DNA of 64,000 nucleotides, taken from Streptomyces qaidamensis (GTDB lineage: Bacteria; Actinomycetota; Actinomycetes; Streptomycetales; Streptomycetaceae). Positions 35,686 through 44,420 of this stretch are shown piece by piece. Position 1 is the stretch's first letter. Every line of letters begins with the position of its first letter. Position numbers and translations under genes: made by a program. The notes beneath the pieces were generated by a model that was not told where the DNA came from, did not search any database, and worked only from the letters and a program-made list of their open reading frames with translations. The DNA is taken from assembly GCF_001611795.1 (NCBI RefSeq), contig NZ_CP015098.1:186001-250000 (forward strand), given 5' to 3'.

Positions 35686-35701
35686 ACTTGTTCAGACAAG
35701 T
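35686..35701. promoter_or_regulatory. 16-bp palindrome, candidate operator of the GntR regulator
   Basis: ACTTGT-TCAG-ACAAGT is an inverted repeat with perfect 6-bp arms, 44 bp upstream of the solute-binding protein start. Its layout parallels the HutC-type site ACTGGTCTAGACCAGT, differing at a few arm positions. It is the best operator candidate in this divergent region. Confidence 0.6.
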
Positions 35702-35744
35702 CTCCCACGCCTCCTGATCCCTCGCGCGTCCCCCTGGAGCAGCC

Positions 35745-36902
35745 GTGTCCGTGTCCCTGCCGAGAACAGCCGTCCTGCGCGGTTCCCTCGCCGTCGTCGC
35801 CGCGCTCGCCCTGAGCGCCTGCGGCGCCGCCCCCGACAACGCGTCGGCCTCCGCCGACGGCAAGAGCGCCGCGACCACCGCCTCCGCCGCCGCCTTCGGC
35901 GGGATGGACAAGCTGGTCGCCGCGGCGAAGAAGGAGGGCACGCTGCACGCCATCGCGCTGCCCCGCGACTGGGCCAACTACGGCGCCCTCATCGACGGCT
36001 TCCAGAAGAAGTACGGCATCAAGGTGCAGGTCGAGAACCCGGACGCCGCCAGCCAGGACGAGATCAACGCCGTCACCTCGCGCAAGGGCCAGGACCGCGC
36101 GCCCGACGTCCTCGACCTCGGCAGTTCCTTCGCACTGAGCGCGGCCCGGCAGGGGCTGCTCGCGCCGTACAAGGTGCGGGGCTTCGCCGACATCCCCGAG
36201 GGGCAGAAGGACGCGCAGGGCCGCTGGTACAACGACTACGGCGGCTACATCTCCATCGGCTGCGACGCCAAGCGGGTCAAGCAGTGCCCGGCGACCTTCG
36301 CCGACCTGCTCAAGCCGCAGTACAAGGGCCAGGTCGCCCTCAACGGCAATCCCACCAAGTCCGGTTCGGCCTTCGCCGGCGTGTACGCGGCCGCTCTCGC
36401 GAACGGCGGTTCCTTCGACGACATCCAGCCCGGTCTCGACTTCTTCGCCAAGATGAAGAAGAACGGCAACTACACGCCCGTCGAGTCGACCCCGGCCACC
36501 GTCGAGAAGGGCGAGACGCCCATCAGCATCGACTGGGACTACCTCAACGCCGGGTACGCCGACGAGTTCAACTCCAAGGGGCTGAACTGGAAGGTGACGG
36601 TCCCGAACGACGGCAGGTTCGCCCAGTACTACTCCCAGGCCATCAACAAGGACGCCCCGCACCCGGCGGCGGCCCGCCTGTGGGAGGAGTACCTCTACAG
36701 CGCCGAGGGCCAGAACCTGTGGCTCAAGGGCTACGCACGCCCGGCGCTGATGGCCGCCATGGAGAAGGCCGGAACCCTCGACAAGGCCGCCGCCGCCAAG
36801 CTGCCCAAGGTCTCCGGCACGCCTGCCTTCCCGACCGAGGCCCAGCAGAGCAAGGCCAAGACCGTCCTCGCCGAGGGCTGGGGGAAGGCCGTCTCCGGAT
36901 GA
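35745..36902 (+). CDS. ABC importer solute-binding lipoprotein (family 1, 2-AEP/Fe-type fold)
   Basis: 385 residues from a GTG with GGAG upstream. The lipobox ALSAC anchors the protein. The mature part has the extracellular-solute-binding family 1 features LHAIALPRDWANYGALI, DVLDLGSSFA, and ISIDWDYLNAGYA. It heads a four-gene importer plus a phosphohydrolase fusion. Binding proteins of this class carry 2-aminoethylphosphonate, phosphate esters, polyamines or iron. The downstream phosphatases favour an organophosphorus ligand. Confidence 0.85.
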   Translation: MSVSLPRTAVLRGSLAVVAALALSACGAAPDNASASADGKSAATTASAAAFGGMDKLVAAAKKEGTLHAIALPRDWANYGALIDGFQKKYGIKVQVENPDAASQDEINAVTSRKGQDRAPDVLDLGSSFALSAARQGLLAPYKVRGFADIPEGQKDAQGRWYNDYGGYISIGCDAKRVKQCPATFADLLKPQYKGQVALNGNPTKSGSAFAGVYAAALANGGSFDDIQPGLDFFAKMKKNGNYTPVESTPATVEKGETPISIDWDYLNAGYADEFNSKGLNWKVTVPNDGRFAQYYSQAINKDAPHPAAARLWEEYLYSAEGQNLWLKGYARPALMAAMEKAGTLDKAAAAKLPKVSGTPAFPTEAQQSKAKTVLAEGWGKAVSG

Positions 36903-37795
36903 CCGCCGCCCTTCCGAAGGCCGCTGCGGTGCCCGTCGCTTCGGTGAGGCGGCGGGGCCGCGCCTCCGGCCTGCTCGCCGTCCTGCCGCTCCTCGTCTTC
37001 ACGGCGATCGCCTTCGGCCTGCCCGCCGCCGCCATGCTGAACGGTGCCTTCACCGTGAAGGCCCAGGCCACCGGCGCCGCGTCCTACAGCCTGGCCAACG
37101 TGACCACCTCGCTTCGGGGGCCGTACCTGACCGCGCTGCTCGGCAGCGTCAAGCTCTCCGCCGTCTCGGCCGCCGTCGCCGGCGCGGTCGGACTGCCGCT
37201 CGCCCACGCCGTGGTGACCTCACGCTTCCGTGCGCTGCGCCAGGCCGTGCTCACCGCCTCCGGGGTGCTCGCCAACTTCGGCGGTGTCCCGCTGGCCTTC
37301 GCCTTCGTCGCCACGCTGGGCAACGCCGGTGTGCTGACCCGGCACCTGGGCCTCACGGACACGGGCTGGGACCTCTACAGCTTCTGGGGTCTGGTGATCG
37401 TCTACCTGTACTTCCTGATCCCGCTGATGGTCCTCACCATCACCCCGGCCCTGGAGGGCCTGCGCTCCCAGTGGCGCGAGGCCGCCCACAACAACGGCGC
37501 CACCACCCTCCAGTACTGGCTGCACGTCGCCCTGCCGGTCCTCGCTCCCTCCCTGCTCGGCGGGCTCGTCCTGCTGTTCGGCAGTGCCTTCGCCGCGTAC
37601 GCCACCGCCGCCGCCATGGTGGGCAGTTCCGTCCCGCTGGTCACCCTGCAGATCGCCGACGCCCTGTCCGGGAACGTGCTGGTGGGCCAGGAGAACGTGG
37701 CGCTCGCCCTCAGTCTCGACATGGTCCTCGTCGCCGGCCTGGTCATGGCCGTGTACCTGCCCCTGCAACGGAGGAGCGCGCGATGGCTCGCCTGA
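36899..37795 (+). CDS. ABC importer permease 1
   Basis: 298 residues overlapping the binding-protein stop (ATGA). Six membrane helices are visible, with the EAA loop EAAHNNGATTLQYWLHVALP before the last two. It belongs to the PotB/CysT-type permease family. It forms the channel with the next permease. Confidence 0.9.
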   Translation: MTAALPKAAAVPVASVRRRGRASGLLAVLPLLVFTAIAFGLPAAAMLNGAFTVKAQATGAASYSLANVTTSLRGPYLTALLGSVKLSAVSAAVAGAVGLPLAHAVVTSRFRALRQAVLTASGVLANFGGVPLAFAFVATLGNAGVLTRHLGLTDTGWDLYSFWGLVIVYLYFLIPLMVLTITPALEGLRSQWREAAHNNGATTLQYWLHVALPVLAPSLLGGLVLLFGSAFAAYATAAAMVGSSVPLVTLQIADALSGNVLVGQENVALALSLDMVLVAGLVMAVYLPLQRRSARWLA

Positions 37796-38598
37796 ACCTG
37801 TGGCGCTGGGGCGTTCTGGCCTGCACCGGGCTGTACTTCCTGGTGCCGCTGGCCGCATCCGTCGTCTTCACGCTCGACGTGCCGAACCAGGGCATCACCT
37901 TCGATGCCTATACCCACATCTTCTCCACCGGCGGCTTCGGCTCCAGCCTGCTGCTCTCCCTGGAGCTGGCCGGCGCCACCATCGTGCTCGTCCTGCTGCT
38001 GATGGTGCCTGCCATGGTCGCGCTGCGGCTCGGCGCGCCCGGTCTGCGGCCGGTCGTCGAGGTGGTCTGCTCGCTGCCACTGGTCGTGCCGCCGATCGCG
38101 TTCGTCGCCGGTATCGGCACCGTCCTGAAGTGGGGGCCCGACCATCTCTCGCGCACCCCGCTGTTCCAGACCTTCGTGGCGATCCAGAACCCGGGTTTCC
38201 CGTTCGTACTGGTCCTCGCCTACGTCGTGATGGCCCTGCCGTTCGTGTACCGGGCCCTGGACGCCGGGCTGCGCGCCATCGACGTCCGCACCCTCGTGGA
38301 GGCCGCCCGCAGCTGTGGGGCGAGCCGGGCGCAGGCGCTGCTGCGGGCCGTGCTGCCGAACCTGCGCGGGGCTCTGCTGAACGCCTCTTTCCTGACGCTG
38401 GCGCTGGTGCTCGGTGAGTTCACCGTCGCCCAGTTGCTCGGCTTCCAGCCGTTCGCCGTGTGGATCGTGAACGTCAGCGGTTCCCAGGCCCAGCTGTCTG
38501 TCGCCGTCTCCGTGCTCAGTCTGCTCGTCACGTGGGTGCTGCTCCTCGCGCTGGCCGGCGTCGGCGGGCGTACCCGAACCACTTCCTCCCGGGAATGA
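37783..38598 (+). CDS. ABC importer permease 2
   Basis: 271 residues starting inside the end of permease 1 (13-bp overlap). It has six hydrophobic helices and an EAA loop EAARSCGASRAQALLRAVLP (PotC-type). With permease 1 it makes the heterodimeric channel. Confidence 0.9.
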   Translation: MARLNLWRWGVLACTGLYFLVPLAASVVFTLDVPNQGITFDAYTHIFSTGGFGSSLLLSLELAGATIVLVLLLMVPAMVALRLGAPGLRPVVEVVCSLPLVVPPIAFVAGIGTVLKWGPDHLSRTPLFQTFVAIQNPGFPFVLVLAYVVMALPFVYRALDAGLRAIDVRTLVEAARSCGASRAQALLRAVLPNLRGALLNASFLTLALVLGEFTVAQLLGFQPFAVWIVNVSGSQAQLSVAVSVLSLLVTWVLLLALAGVGGRTRTTSSRE

Positions 38599-38600
38599 AC

Positions 38601-39683
38601 ATGACCGCCACCTCTGCCCGCACGCCCCAGAAGCCGGTCGTCACCGATCAGGCCGCCGCCGTCGAGTTCCGTAGGTTGCGGCGGGAGTTCGGTCCGACCG
38701 TCGCCCTCGACGGACTCGACCTGGACGTACGTCCGGGTGAACTGCTCGCTCTGCTCGGCCCTTCCGGCTGCGGCAAGACCACCGCCCTGCGCATGCTCGC
38801 CGGGTTCGAACAGCCCGACGCCGGCCAGGTGCTGGTCGACGGCGAGGACGTCACCCGCGTCCCGGCCCACCGCCGGGACGCCGGCATGGTCTTCCAGTCG
38901 TACAGCCTCTTCCCCCACCTCGACGCCGTCGACAACGTCGCCTTCGGGCTGCGCATGCGCAGGGTGGGGGCTGCCGAACGGCGGTCTCTCGCCGCCGAGT
39001 TGCTCGACCTGGTGGGTCTCGGCGACAAGGGCGACCGTTTCCCGCACCAGCTCTCCGGCGGGCAGCAGCAACGCGTCGCCCTCGCCCGCGCGCTCGCCCT
39101 GCGTCCGCGCGTGCTGCTGCTCGACGAACCGCTCTCGGCACTCGATGCCAAGGTGCGCCTGACCCTGCGCGAGGAGATTCGCCGCCTCCAGCAGGAACTC
39201 GGCATCACCACCCTGTTCGTCACACACGACCAGGAGGAGGCCCTCTCCATGGCCGACCGGGTCGCGGTCATGCGCGCCGGGAGACTCGAACAGTGCGCTC
39301 CCCCGGCCGAGTTGTACGGGCGTCCCGCCACCGCGTTCGTCGCCGAGTTCGTCGGCACGATGAGCCGGATCCCCGGGCAGCTGCACGGCACGACGGTCGA
39401 GGTCCTCGGGCAGCGGCTGCCGGTTGACGGGGCAGTGCCCGCGACGCCGGAGGTGGATGTCCTGGTGCGGCCGGAAGCGGTGCACGTGACGGCGGACGAG
39501 CACGGCAGCGCCCGTGTGGTCGCCACGGCGTTCCTCGGCGCGGCCACCCGCCTCAGCGTGCGGCTGGCGAACGGCGTCGAGGTCAAGGCCGACCTGCCCA
39601 CCCACGAGGCCGCCGTGCTCGGCGCCGGGGCCGCCGTACGAGTGTCGCTGCCCGACCGGCCGGTGCTGGTGGCCGAACGCTGA
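38601..39683 (+). CDS. ABC importer ATP-binding protein
   Basis: 360 residues; an ATG at 38595 overlapping the previous stop is the alternative start. It has Walker A GPSGCGKTTALRM, signature LSGGQQQRVALARALA, Walker B VLLLDEPLSALDAK and the switch His in THDQEEA. A C-terminal TOBE-type domain begins at about 280. It powers the importer of 35745-38598. The family is PotA/FbpC/PhnT-like. Confidence 0.92.
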   Translation: MTATSARTPQKPVVTDQAAAVEFRRLRREFGPTVALDGLDLDVRPGELLALLGPSGCGKTTALRMLAGFEQPDAGQVLVDGEDVTRVPAHRRDAGMVFQSYSLFPHLDAVDNVAFGLRMRRVGAAERRSLAAELLDLVGLGDKGDRFPHQLSGGQQQRVALARALALRPRVLLLDEPLSALDAKVRLTLREEIRRLQQELGITTLFVTHDQEEALSMADRVAVMRAGRLEQCAPPAELYGRPATAFVAEFVGTMSRIPGQLHGTTVEVLGQRLPVDGAVPATPEVDVLVRPEAVHVTADEHGSARVVATAFLGAATRLSVRLANGVEVKADLPTHEAAVLGAGAAVRVSLPDRPVLVAER

Positions 39684-39721
39684 AGCTCATCCTGCCCGCC
39701 CCCCAGGTGAAAGAGACAGCC

Positions 39722-41185
39722 GTGAACCGACTTCCGCTCGAGGCCGTCCTGTTCGACATGGACGGCACACTCGTCGACACCGAACGCCTGTGGTGGGAGG
39801 CGGTGGCGGAGGTCGCCGGGCGGGAGCTGACCGAAGCGGACCAGCCGGACGTGCTCGGCCGACCGGTCGAGCACACCGCCGCGTGGCTGGCCCCGGAGAC
39901 GCGCCGGTCCGCCACCGAGCTCGCCGCCGCTCTGCACCGGGCGTTCACCGACCGGGTCCGGACGGGAATCGTCCCCCGCCCCGGCGCCCTCGGCCTCCTC
40001 GACGCCCTCGCCCGCGACGGCATCCCGACGGCCCTGGTCACCGCCTCCCCCCGGGCCGTCGCCGACACCGTCCTCGCCGCCCTCGGCACCCGCCGCTTCG
40101 CGGTCTCCGTCACCGCGGACGACACCGAGCACACCAAGCCCGCCCCCGACCCCTACCTCGCCGCCTGCCGCGCCCTCGCCGCCGACCCCGCCCGCTGCGT
40201 GGCCGTGGAGGACACTCAGACCGGCGTGACCTCCGCGGAAGCCGCCGGATGCGCGGTGCTCGCGGTGCCCTCCCTGGCACCGATCGCCGCGGCGCCCGGA
40301 CGTACGGTGCGCGGCAGCCTCGAAGACGTCACTCCTGAACGGTTGAGCGGCATGTTGCCCCGCGAACTGCGCGTGCTGAGCTGGAACCTCTGGCACGGGG
40401 GGACGAAGGTGGACGACCACCGGGCCAAGCAGCTCAAGGGCATCCTCGACACCGGGGCGGACGTCGTGGGCCTGCAGGAAACCGGCGGTACCGCGGCCGG
40501 GGAACTGGCCGAGGCCCTCGGCTGGCACCACCACGCGGCGGGCGGAAACCTCGGCATCATCAGCCGCCACCCGATCACCACCGGCCTCGGAGACCCCCGC
40601 ATCGGCTTCTACGGTGCGGCCGGCGCCCGCATCCGCATCGACGGGGCCGATGACGTGGACGTCTGGACCGCCCATTTCCAGCCCACGCCCTACGGGCCTT
40701 ACGGGGTCTCTTTCGACGGTCTCCCCGCATCCGAGCTGATCGCCCACGAAGGGGCCCGTCTCGCGCAGATGCGGGACACCCTGCGCAGGATCGCCCACTC
40801 CGCCGGCCCCGACCGGCCCGTGATTCTCACCGGGGACTTCAACACTCCCTCCCACCTGGACTGGCCGGACGTCCCATGGCCGGTCACGGAAGCCGCCGAG
40901 AAGGCGGGCCTGCGCGACTCCTACCGCGAGGCCCACCCCGACCCGGGCGCCGACCCCGGCCACACCTGGTCCCCCGTCCACCCCGAGCACGAGGACGGCA
41001 GTGGCCGGCCCGAACCCCACGACCGCATCGACTACGTCCTCCACAACGGGCAGGGCCTGAGAGTCCTCGACTCCCGTACCGTCGTCAGCGGCACCCCACG
41101 CCCTTGGCCCGACGTCGCCGGCAACGACTGGCCGTCGGACCATGCCGCGGTCGTCACCACGTTCGCCGTGTACCGCGCGGAGTGA
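39722..41185 (+). CDS. HAD phosphatase fused to EEP (exo/endonuclease/phosphatase) phosphoesterase
   Basis: 487 residues. Residues 1-215 are a HAD hydrolase of the phosphoglucomutase/phosphatase type: nucleophile motif LFDMDGTLVD, Ser/Thr motif VTASPR, Lys-containing TKPAPDPYLAA and acidic VAVEDTQTG. From about 222 an EEP domain starts: VLSWNLWHGG, GLQETGG, TGDFNTPSHLDW, RIDYVL and NDWPSDHAAVVTTF. All catalytic metal and His residues of that fold appear present. A two-step dephosphorylation (diester by EEP, monoester by HAD) of the imported compound is my inference. GTG 39707 is an alternative start. Confidence 0.85.
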   Translation: MNRLPLEAVLFDMDGTLVDTERLWWEAVAEVAGRELTEADQPDVLGRPVEHTAAWLAPETRRSATELAAALHRAFTDRVRTGIVPRPGALGLLDALARDGIPTALVTASPRAVADTVLAALGTRRFAVSVTADDTEHTKPAPDPYLAACRALAADPARCVAVEDTQTGVTSAEAAGCAVLAVPSLAPIAAAPGRTVRGSLEDVTPERLSGMLPRELRVLSWNLWHGGTKVDDHRAKQLKGILDTGADVVGLQETGGTAAGELAEALGWHHHAAGGNLGIISRHPITTGLGDPRIGFYGAAGARIRIDGADDVDVWTAHFQPTPYGPYGVSFDGLPASELIAHEGARLAQMRDTLRRIAHSAGPDRPVILTGDFNTPSHLDWPDVPWPVTEAAEKAGLRDSYREAHPDPGADPGHTWSPVHPEHEDGSGRPEPHDRIDYVLHNGQGLRVLDSRTVVSGTPRPWPDVAGNDWPSDHAAVVTTFAVYRAE

Positions 41186-41231
41186 CCAGCGGTCTGCGTG
41201 CTCGTACGAGCTTCACGTCTCCACGCCGGTC

Positions 41232-41462
41232 TCATGCAGCGGCCCCGCGGTGCCCTGCCTCGTCCGGATCGCCCAGGGGCCGTGTCAGCCCGTCGTCCAC
41301 CTCCGGACGGCGGCCCGGCTCCGTCTCGTCCAGCCCCCAGTGGTGCCGGCAGTCATCACACCGATACACCCCGGTCCCCGCATCGATCGTCAGCACCGCG
41401 CCGTGCGGGCACCCACTGCCGTCACCTCGGCCTGCGCACTCCAGCTCCCCGGTATCCCCCAT
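41232..41462 (-). CDS. Small zinc-ribbon-like protein downstream of tpg
   Basis: 76 residues from the ATG at 41462. Cysteines and a His are spaced like a zinc ribbon: CAGRGDGSGCPHG, then YRCDDCRHHW. The remainder is acidic and disordered-looking. The Shine-Dalgarno is weak, and the reading frame continues open upstream. It lies 113 bp downstream of tpg on the same strand and could be co-transcribed with tap-tpg. Function unknown. Confidence 0.5.
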   Translation of the reverse strand: MGDTGELECAGRGDGSGCPHGAVLTIDAGTGVYRCDDCRHHWGLDETEPGRRPEVDDGLTRPLGDPDEAGHRGAAA

Positions 41463-41575
41463 GGGTCGAACCGTGCGCCCCGCCAGGCATGGCCGGCAGG
41501 GTGCCCGCCGGGCGCACAGGAGCTTGAGACCGGCACACCACCTCAACTACCCCCGCCAGTCCCACGAGCGCTGGA

Positions 41576-42133
41576 TCAGTAGTCGAAATCGATGTAGTCG
41601 ATGTCGTTGATGGCCACGTCCGAGAGCCCCATGGCGCGGGCTCCGCCGTCCTGGAAATAGGTGGTCCGGAATCCGTCGGCGATGATCTGACGCAGTTGCT
41701 GGTCGGTGGCGCCGGCCTCCCGGGCGTCGAACAGCTGCTGGGCGTACGCCGGGGGGAGGTGCACGGTGAGGCGACGGAAGCGGCCGTCGTCGGTTGTGCC
41801 GACCGGTGCCGTGTAGCCGAAGCGGGCTCGTGTCTCCACCGTGATCCCGCGTCTGCTGGCGGCCTCTGCGCGCCGGCGTCTGCGGACCTGCGGCTGCCAC
41901 CGGGACCGGACGGCGGCATCGATCCTCTGCTGGATCGCCTGCGGCGGGTGTCTGCGCTCCCCCGTGCGGTAGCGCTCCACCGACCGCTGGCTCACCCCGA
42001 GCTCCGCTGCGACGGCCCGTGTCGTCTTCAGCTGCCTCACCAGGAAGTTGATCTGGCCCTTGAGCGTCTTGGGTGGCCGGCGGGTGAAGGACTCCTGGTC
42101 GGCGCGCTCGATGGCGTCGTCGATTTCTCCCAC
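41576..42133 (-). CDS. tpg: Terminal protein Tpg of linear Streptomyces replicons
   Basis: 185 residues, the family's usual length (about 184). The N-terminus MGEIDDAIERADQESFTRRP, then PPKTLKGQINFL is characteristic, as is the HTH-like segment RAVAAELGVSQRSVERY. The basic WQPQVRRRRRAEAASR and the region FGYTAPVGTTDDGRFRRLT follow. Thr114 falls in that segment, at the position I recall as the nucleotidylated acceptor. Tpg primes end patching of the telomere 3' overhang and stays covalently attached to the 5' ends. GTG start with GGGAG upstream; follows tap by 28 bp. Confidence 0.95.
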   Translation of the reverse strand: MGEIDDAIERADQESFTRRPPKTLKGQINFLVRQLKTTRAVAAELGVSQRSVERYRTGERRHPPQAIQQRIDAAVRSRWQPQVRRRRRAEAASRRGITVETRARFGYTAPVGTTDDGRFRRLTVHLPPAYAQQLFDAREAGATDQQLRQIIADGFRTTYFQDGGARAMGLSDVAINDIDYIDFDY

Positions 42134-42161
42134 GGCGTCAGCTCCCTTGCCGGATCAAGCT

Positions 42162-44273
42162 CTACTCGCCCTCGTCCAGGACGGCGTCGCCGCCCTTGAC
42201 GTGGCGGGAGGGGTTCAGGCCCTTCTCCATCAGGTCGACCGCCCAGAGCATCTCCTGGACCCCTTCCAGTTTCGCCATGCCCGGGCTGGGGCCGAGGCGG
42301 AAGCCGCCGGGCTGGGGCTTGCCGGAGGCGGCGTAGGGGAGGAAGTCCAGCGGTGAGGGGCCGGGGCTGGGATAGACGACGCAGTCGGACAGTACCGCGA
42401 GCGGGTACAGGCCCGTCATCCGGGACATGTTCAGCAGTTTGCGGTGCATGTTGACCCGTGCCTTGGAGATGACCGCCGCGCGGATGTCGGGGCGCCAGGT
42501 CGGGCGCTCCAGGGCCGGCCACCGCTCCCCCTCCTTGTAGTGCCGTCCCTGGGGGCGTTCGCGCAACTTGCCGATGCCGCCCTTGACGGTGGCCTTGACC
42601 GCCGCGAGGACGGCGGTCAGGGCCGGGTCGGCGTCCTTGTGCCGCTCCATCGCCGCGAGGAAGGCGTCGTCGTCCAGGTCTCGGGTGACCCCGAGGTCGG
42701 CGAGGGTGTCGAGGTAGGCGGTCTTGAGCCGGTCGTGCCACGGATCCAGGTACGCGCCGGTCTCCCGGCGCAGGTACGCCTCCAGCGGCTGCACGTTGTA
42801 GCCGAGTTCCTGGGCGTAGGCGACGGTGTGCGTCTGGTACCAGGCCGGGCCGACCGGCCGCTCACCGGTCGGCGTGAACGGGCTGGGCAGACGGGGGTCG
42901 AGCTCCACGTGCGAGAGGTCCACCAGCCAGGAGCCGGGGATCTTCGGATTGAACTGCGGTGCGCGGAAGTGGTCCGGTGCCGACAGACCGACGGTGAGGC
43001 GGGCGGCGGCCGCGAGGAACGCGGTGTTCAGGTCCAGGCCGACCGCATAGGGCAGGTGGCACTCCTCGTCGGTCAGCAGATCGATGTCGCGGACCCACTG
43101 GTAGGCCTCCTCGTTCAGGAAGCCGCCCTTCCAGCCGGAGTTGACGACCACGGGGTGCTCCGGCGTGGCTTCCGGCGGCGCCGGGTCCATCGGCTCCGTC
43201 CCGAGGCTGCCCGGATTGTGGCCGGGGGTCCAGTTGCCGGTCGCTTCGTCGCGTACCGCGCGTGTGGGCGGGCGCAGGGCCGTCATCAGCTCCAGGCCGG
43301 AGACGGCGGTGGAACCGCGCGGGGTGATGACGCGCTGGGCGTAGACACCGAGGGCGCGGGCGATGTCGGCCGGTTCCATGTCGGCGAGGCCGGGCCAGGA
43401 CCGCTCGTCGAGGGCGTCCCAGGACAGGAGGGCCAGCTGTACGCACTGTCGCTGGGTGCCGTGCGCCTTGCGGTAGATGCGCGCCCACGGGCCGAACCCG
43501 CGCTGGGTGAGCTGCCACTTCGCCTTCGTCACCTGCTTGACGACCGGGTGGTCGTCGGGCAGGCGCAGGGAGCGGCGTTGCTCATGGCCCTCCAGGCGTT
43601 CGGGAAGCCCGAGCTTTACGGCAGCCGCGGGGGTGAGGACGATCAACGGGTCGGAGTCCTTGCCGTTACGGTGCAGGCGCGGTGCGCCGAGGCCGGACTC
43701 GCGCAGCGTCCACTCCACCAACTCCGGCACGGACGCGGCGGGGCAGTCGAGGACGATGCCGCCGACGCCGTACGCGGAGCCGTCTCCGTCCAGCACGGCC
43801 AGCGGGCCGTGCGGGAAGCGTGCGTCGGCGGCGGACTGACGGGGCGTTTTCGGCGCCGGGCGCCGCGGTGCCGTGGCCGGGCGCCGGGGGGCGTTGCGCT
43901 CCGGCGCGACGGGTGCCCTTGCGGGAGCGGCGCTCTCCGGCTCCGTCTCCTCGGACGGGGGTGGGCTGCCGAGCGTTGCCCGCGACTCCGGCTGGGGCGG
44001 GGCGTCCGGAACCGGGGCGCTGTGTGCGGGGTACTTCTCGGCCCAGCCTCGGAGCAGACGCTGGTAGGCCTCCAGGCGTGGCGACTTCGGCTCGGAGCGG
44101 CCGTTCTCGTAGTTTTTCACTGTCTGCGTCGTGGTCTTCAGCGCCCGGGCGAGGCGGGCCTGGGTGACGCCGGCGGCCTCTCGCAGCCGCGCCCGCTCCG
44201 CCGGGTGCGGGAGCTGCGGCTCCTCTTCCAGCAGAGCGTCCACGTTGGCGAACAGCTCTTCCTCGGATGCCAT
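42162..44273 (-). CDS. tap: Telomere-associated protein Tap (telomere-binding, primase-like)
   Basis: 703 residues. An N-terminal XRE-type HTH (GVTQARLARALKTTTQTVKN) at about 33-65 is followed by a Pro/Ala-rich linker to about 150. The large C-terminal part has polymerase-like landmarks: AVGLDLNTAF (about 414), KGGIGKLRERPQG (about 563) and LAVLSDCVVYPS (about 629). Tap binds the folded telomere 3' overhang, recruits Tpg and has been described as a telomere primase. The gene is 28 bp upstream of tpg in the canonical tap-tpg order. It places this window on a linear replicon. Confidence 0.95.
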   Translation of the reverse strand: MASEEELFANVDALLEEEPQLPHPAERARLREAAGVTQARLARALKTTTQTVKNYENGRSEPKSPRLEAYQRLLRGWAEKYPAHSAPVPDAPPQPESRATLGSPPPSEETEPESAAPARAPVAPERNAPRRPATAPRRPAPKTPRQSAADARFPHGPLAVLDGDGSAYGVGGIVLDCPAASVPELVEWTLRESGLGAPRLHRNGKDSDPLIVLTPAAAVKLGLPERLEGHEQRRSLRLPDDHPVVKQVTKAKWQLTQRGFGPWARIYRKAHGTQRQCVQLALLSWDALDERSWPGLADMEPADIARALGVYAQRVITPRGSTAVSGLELMTALRPPTRAVRDEATGNWTPGHNPGSLGTEPMDPAPPEATPEHPVVVNSGWKGGFLNEEAYQWVRDIDLLTDEECHLPYAVGLDLNTAFLAAAARLTVGLSAPDHFRAPQFNPKIPGSWLVDLSHVELDPRLPSPFTPTGERPVGPAWYQTHTVAYAQELGYNVQPLEAYLRRETGAYLDPWHDRLKTAYLDTLADLGVTRDLDDDAFLAAMERHKDADPALTAVLAAVKATVKGGIGKLRERPQGRHYKEGERWPALERPTWRPDIRAAVISKARVNMHRKLLNMSRMTGLYPLAVLSDCVVYPSPGPSPLDFLPYAASGKPQPGGFRLGPSPGMAKLEGVQEMLWAVDLMEKGLNPSRHVKGGDAVLDEGE

Positions 44274-44307
44274 GTCGGTCTACCTCCCGCCCGGGAGCCT
44301 ACCAGCC

Positions 44308-44338
44308 TTTACCTCGTCACTTAACCTGTCCTTTAACC
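44308..44338 (-). repeat. Three direct repeats upstream of tap
   Basis: On the plus strand TTTACC (44308), TTAACC (44321) and TTAACC (44333) recur at 13 and 12 bp spacing, 35-65 bp upstream of the tap start. On the coding strand they read GGTTAA/GGTAAA. They may be promoter elements or binding sites for the HTH of Tap. This is a visual observation only. Confidence 0.45.
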
Positions 44339-44420
44339 CAGGTCAGCGGACGCGGCGGCTCGGCGAAGGCGGAAGCAGTCAAGGACGACCGGCAGGTTCG
44401 ACCGACCCGGGGCCTGCTGA

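Noticed and set aside
38648..41143. An 831-codon open frame on the minus strand
   Set aside because: Antisense to the ABC ATPase and HAD-EEP genes, whose motifs are unambiguous on the plus strand.
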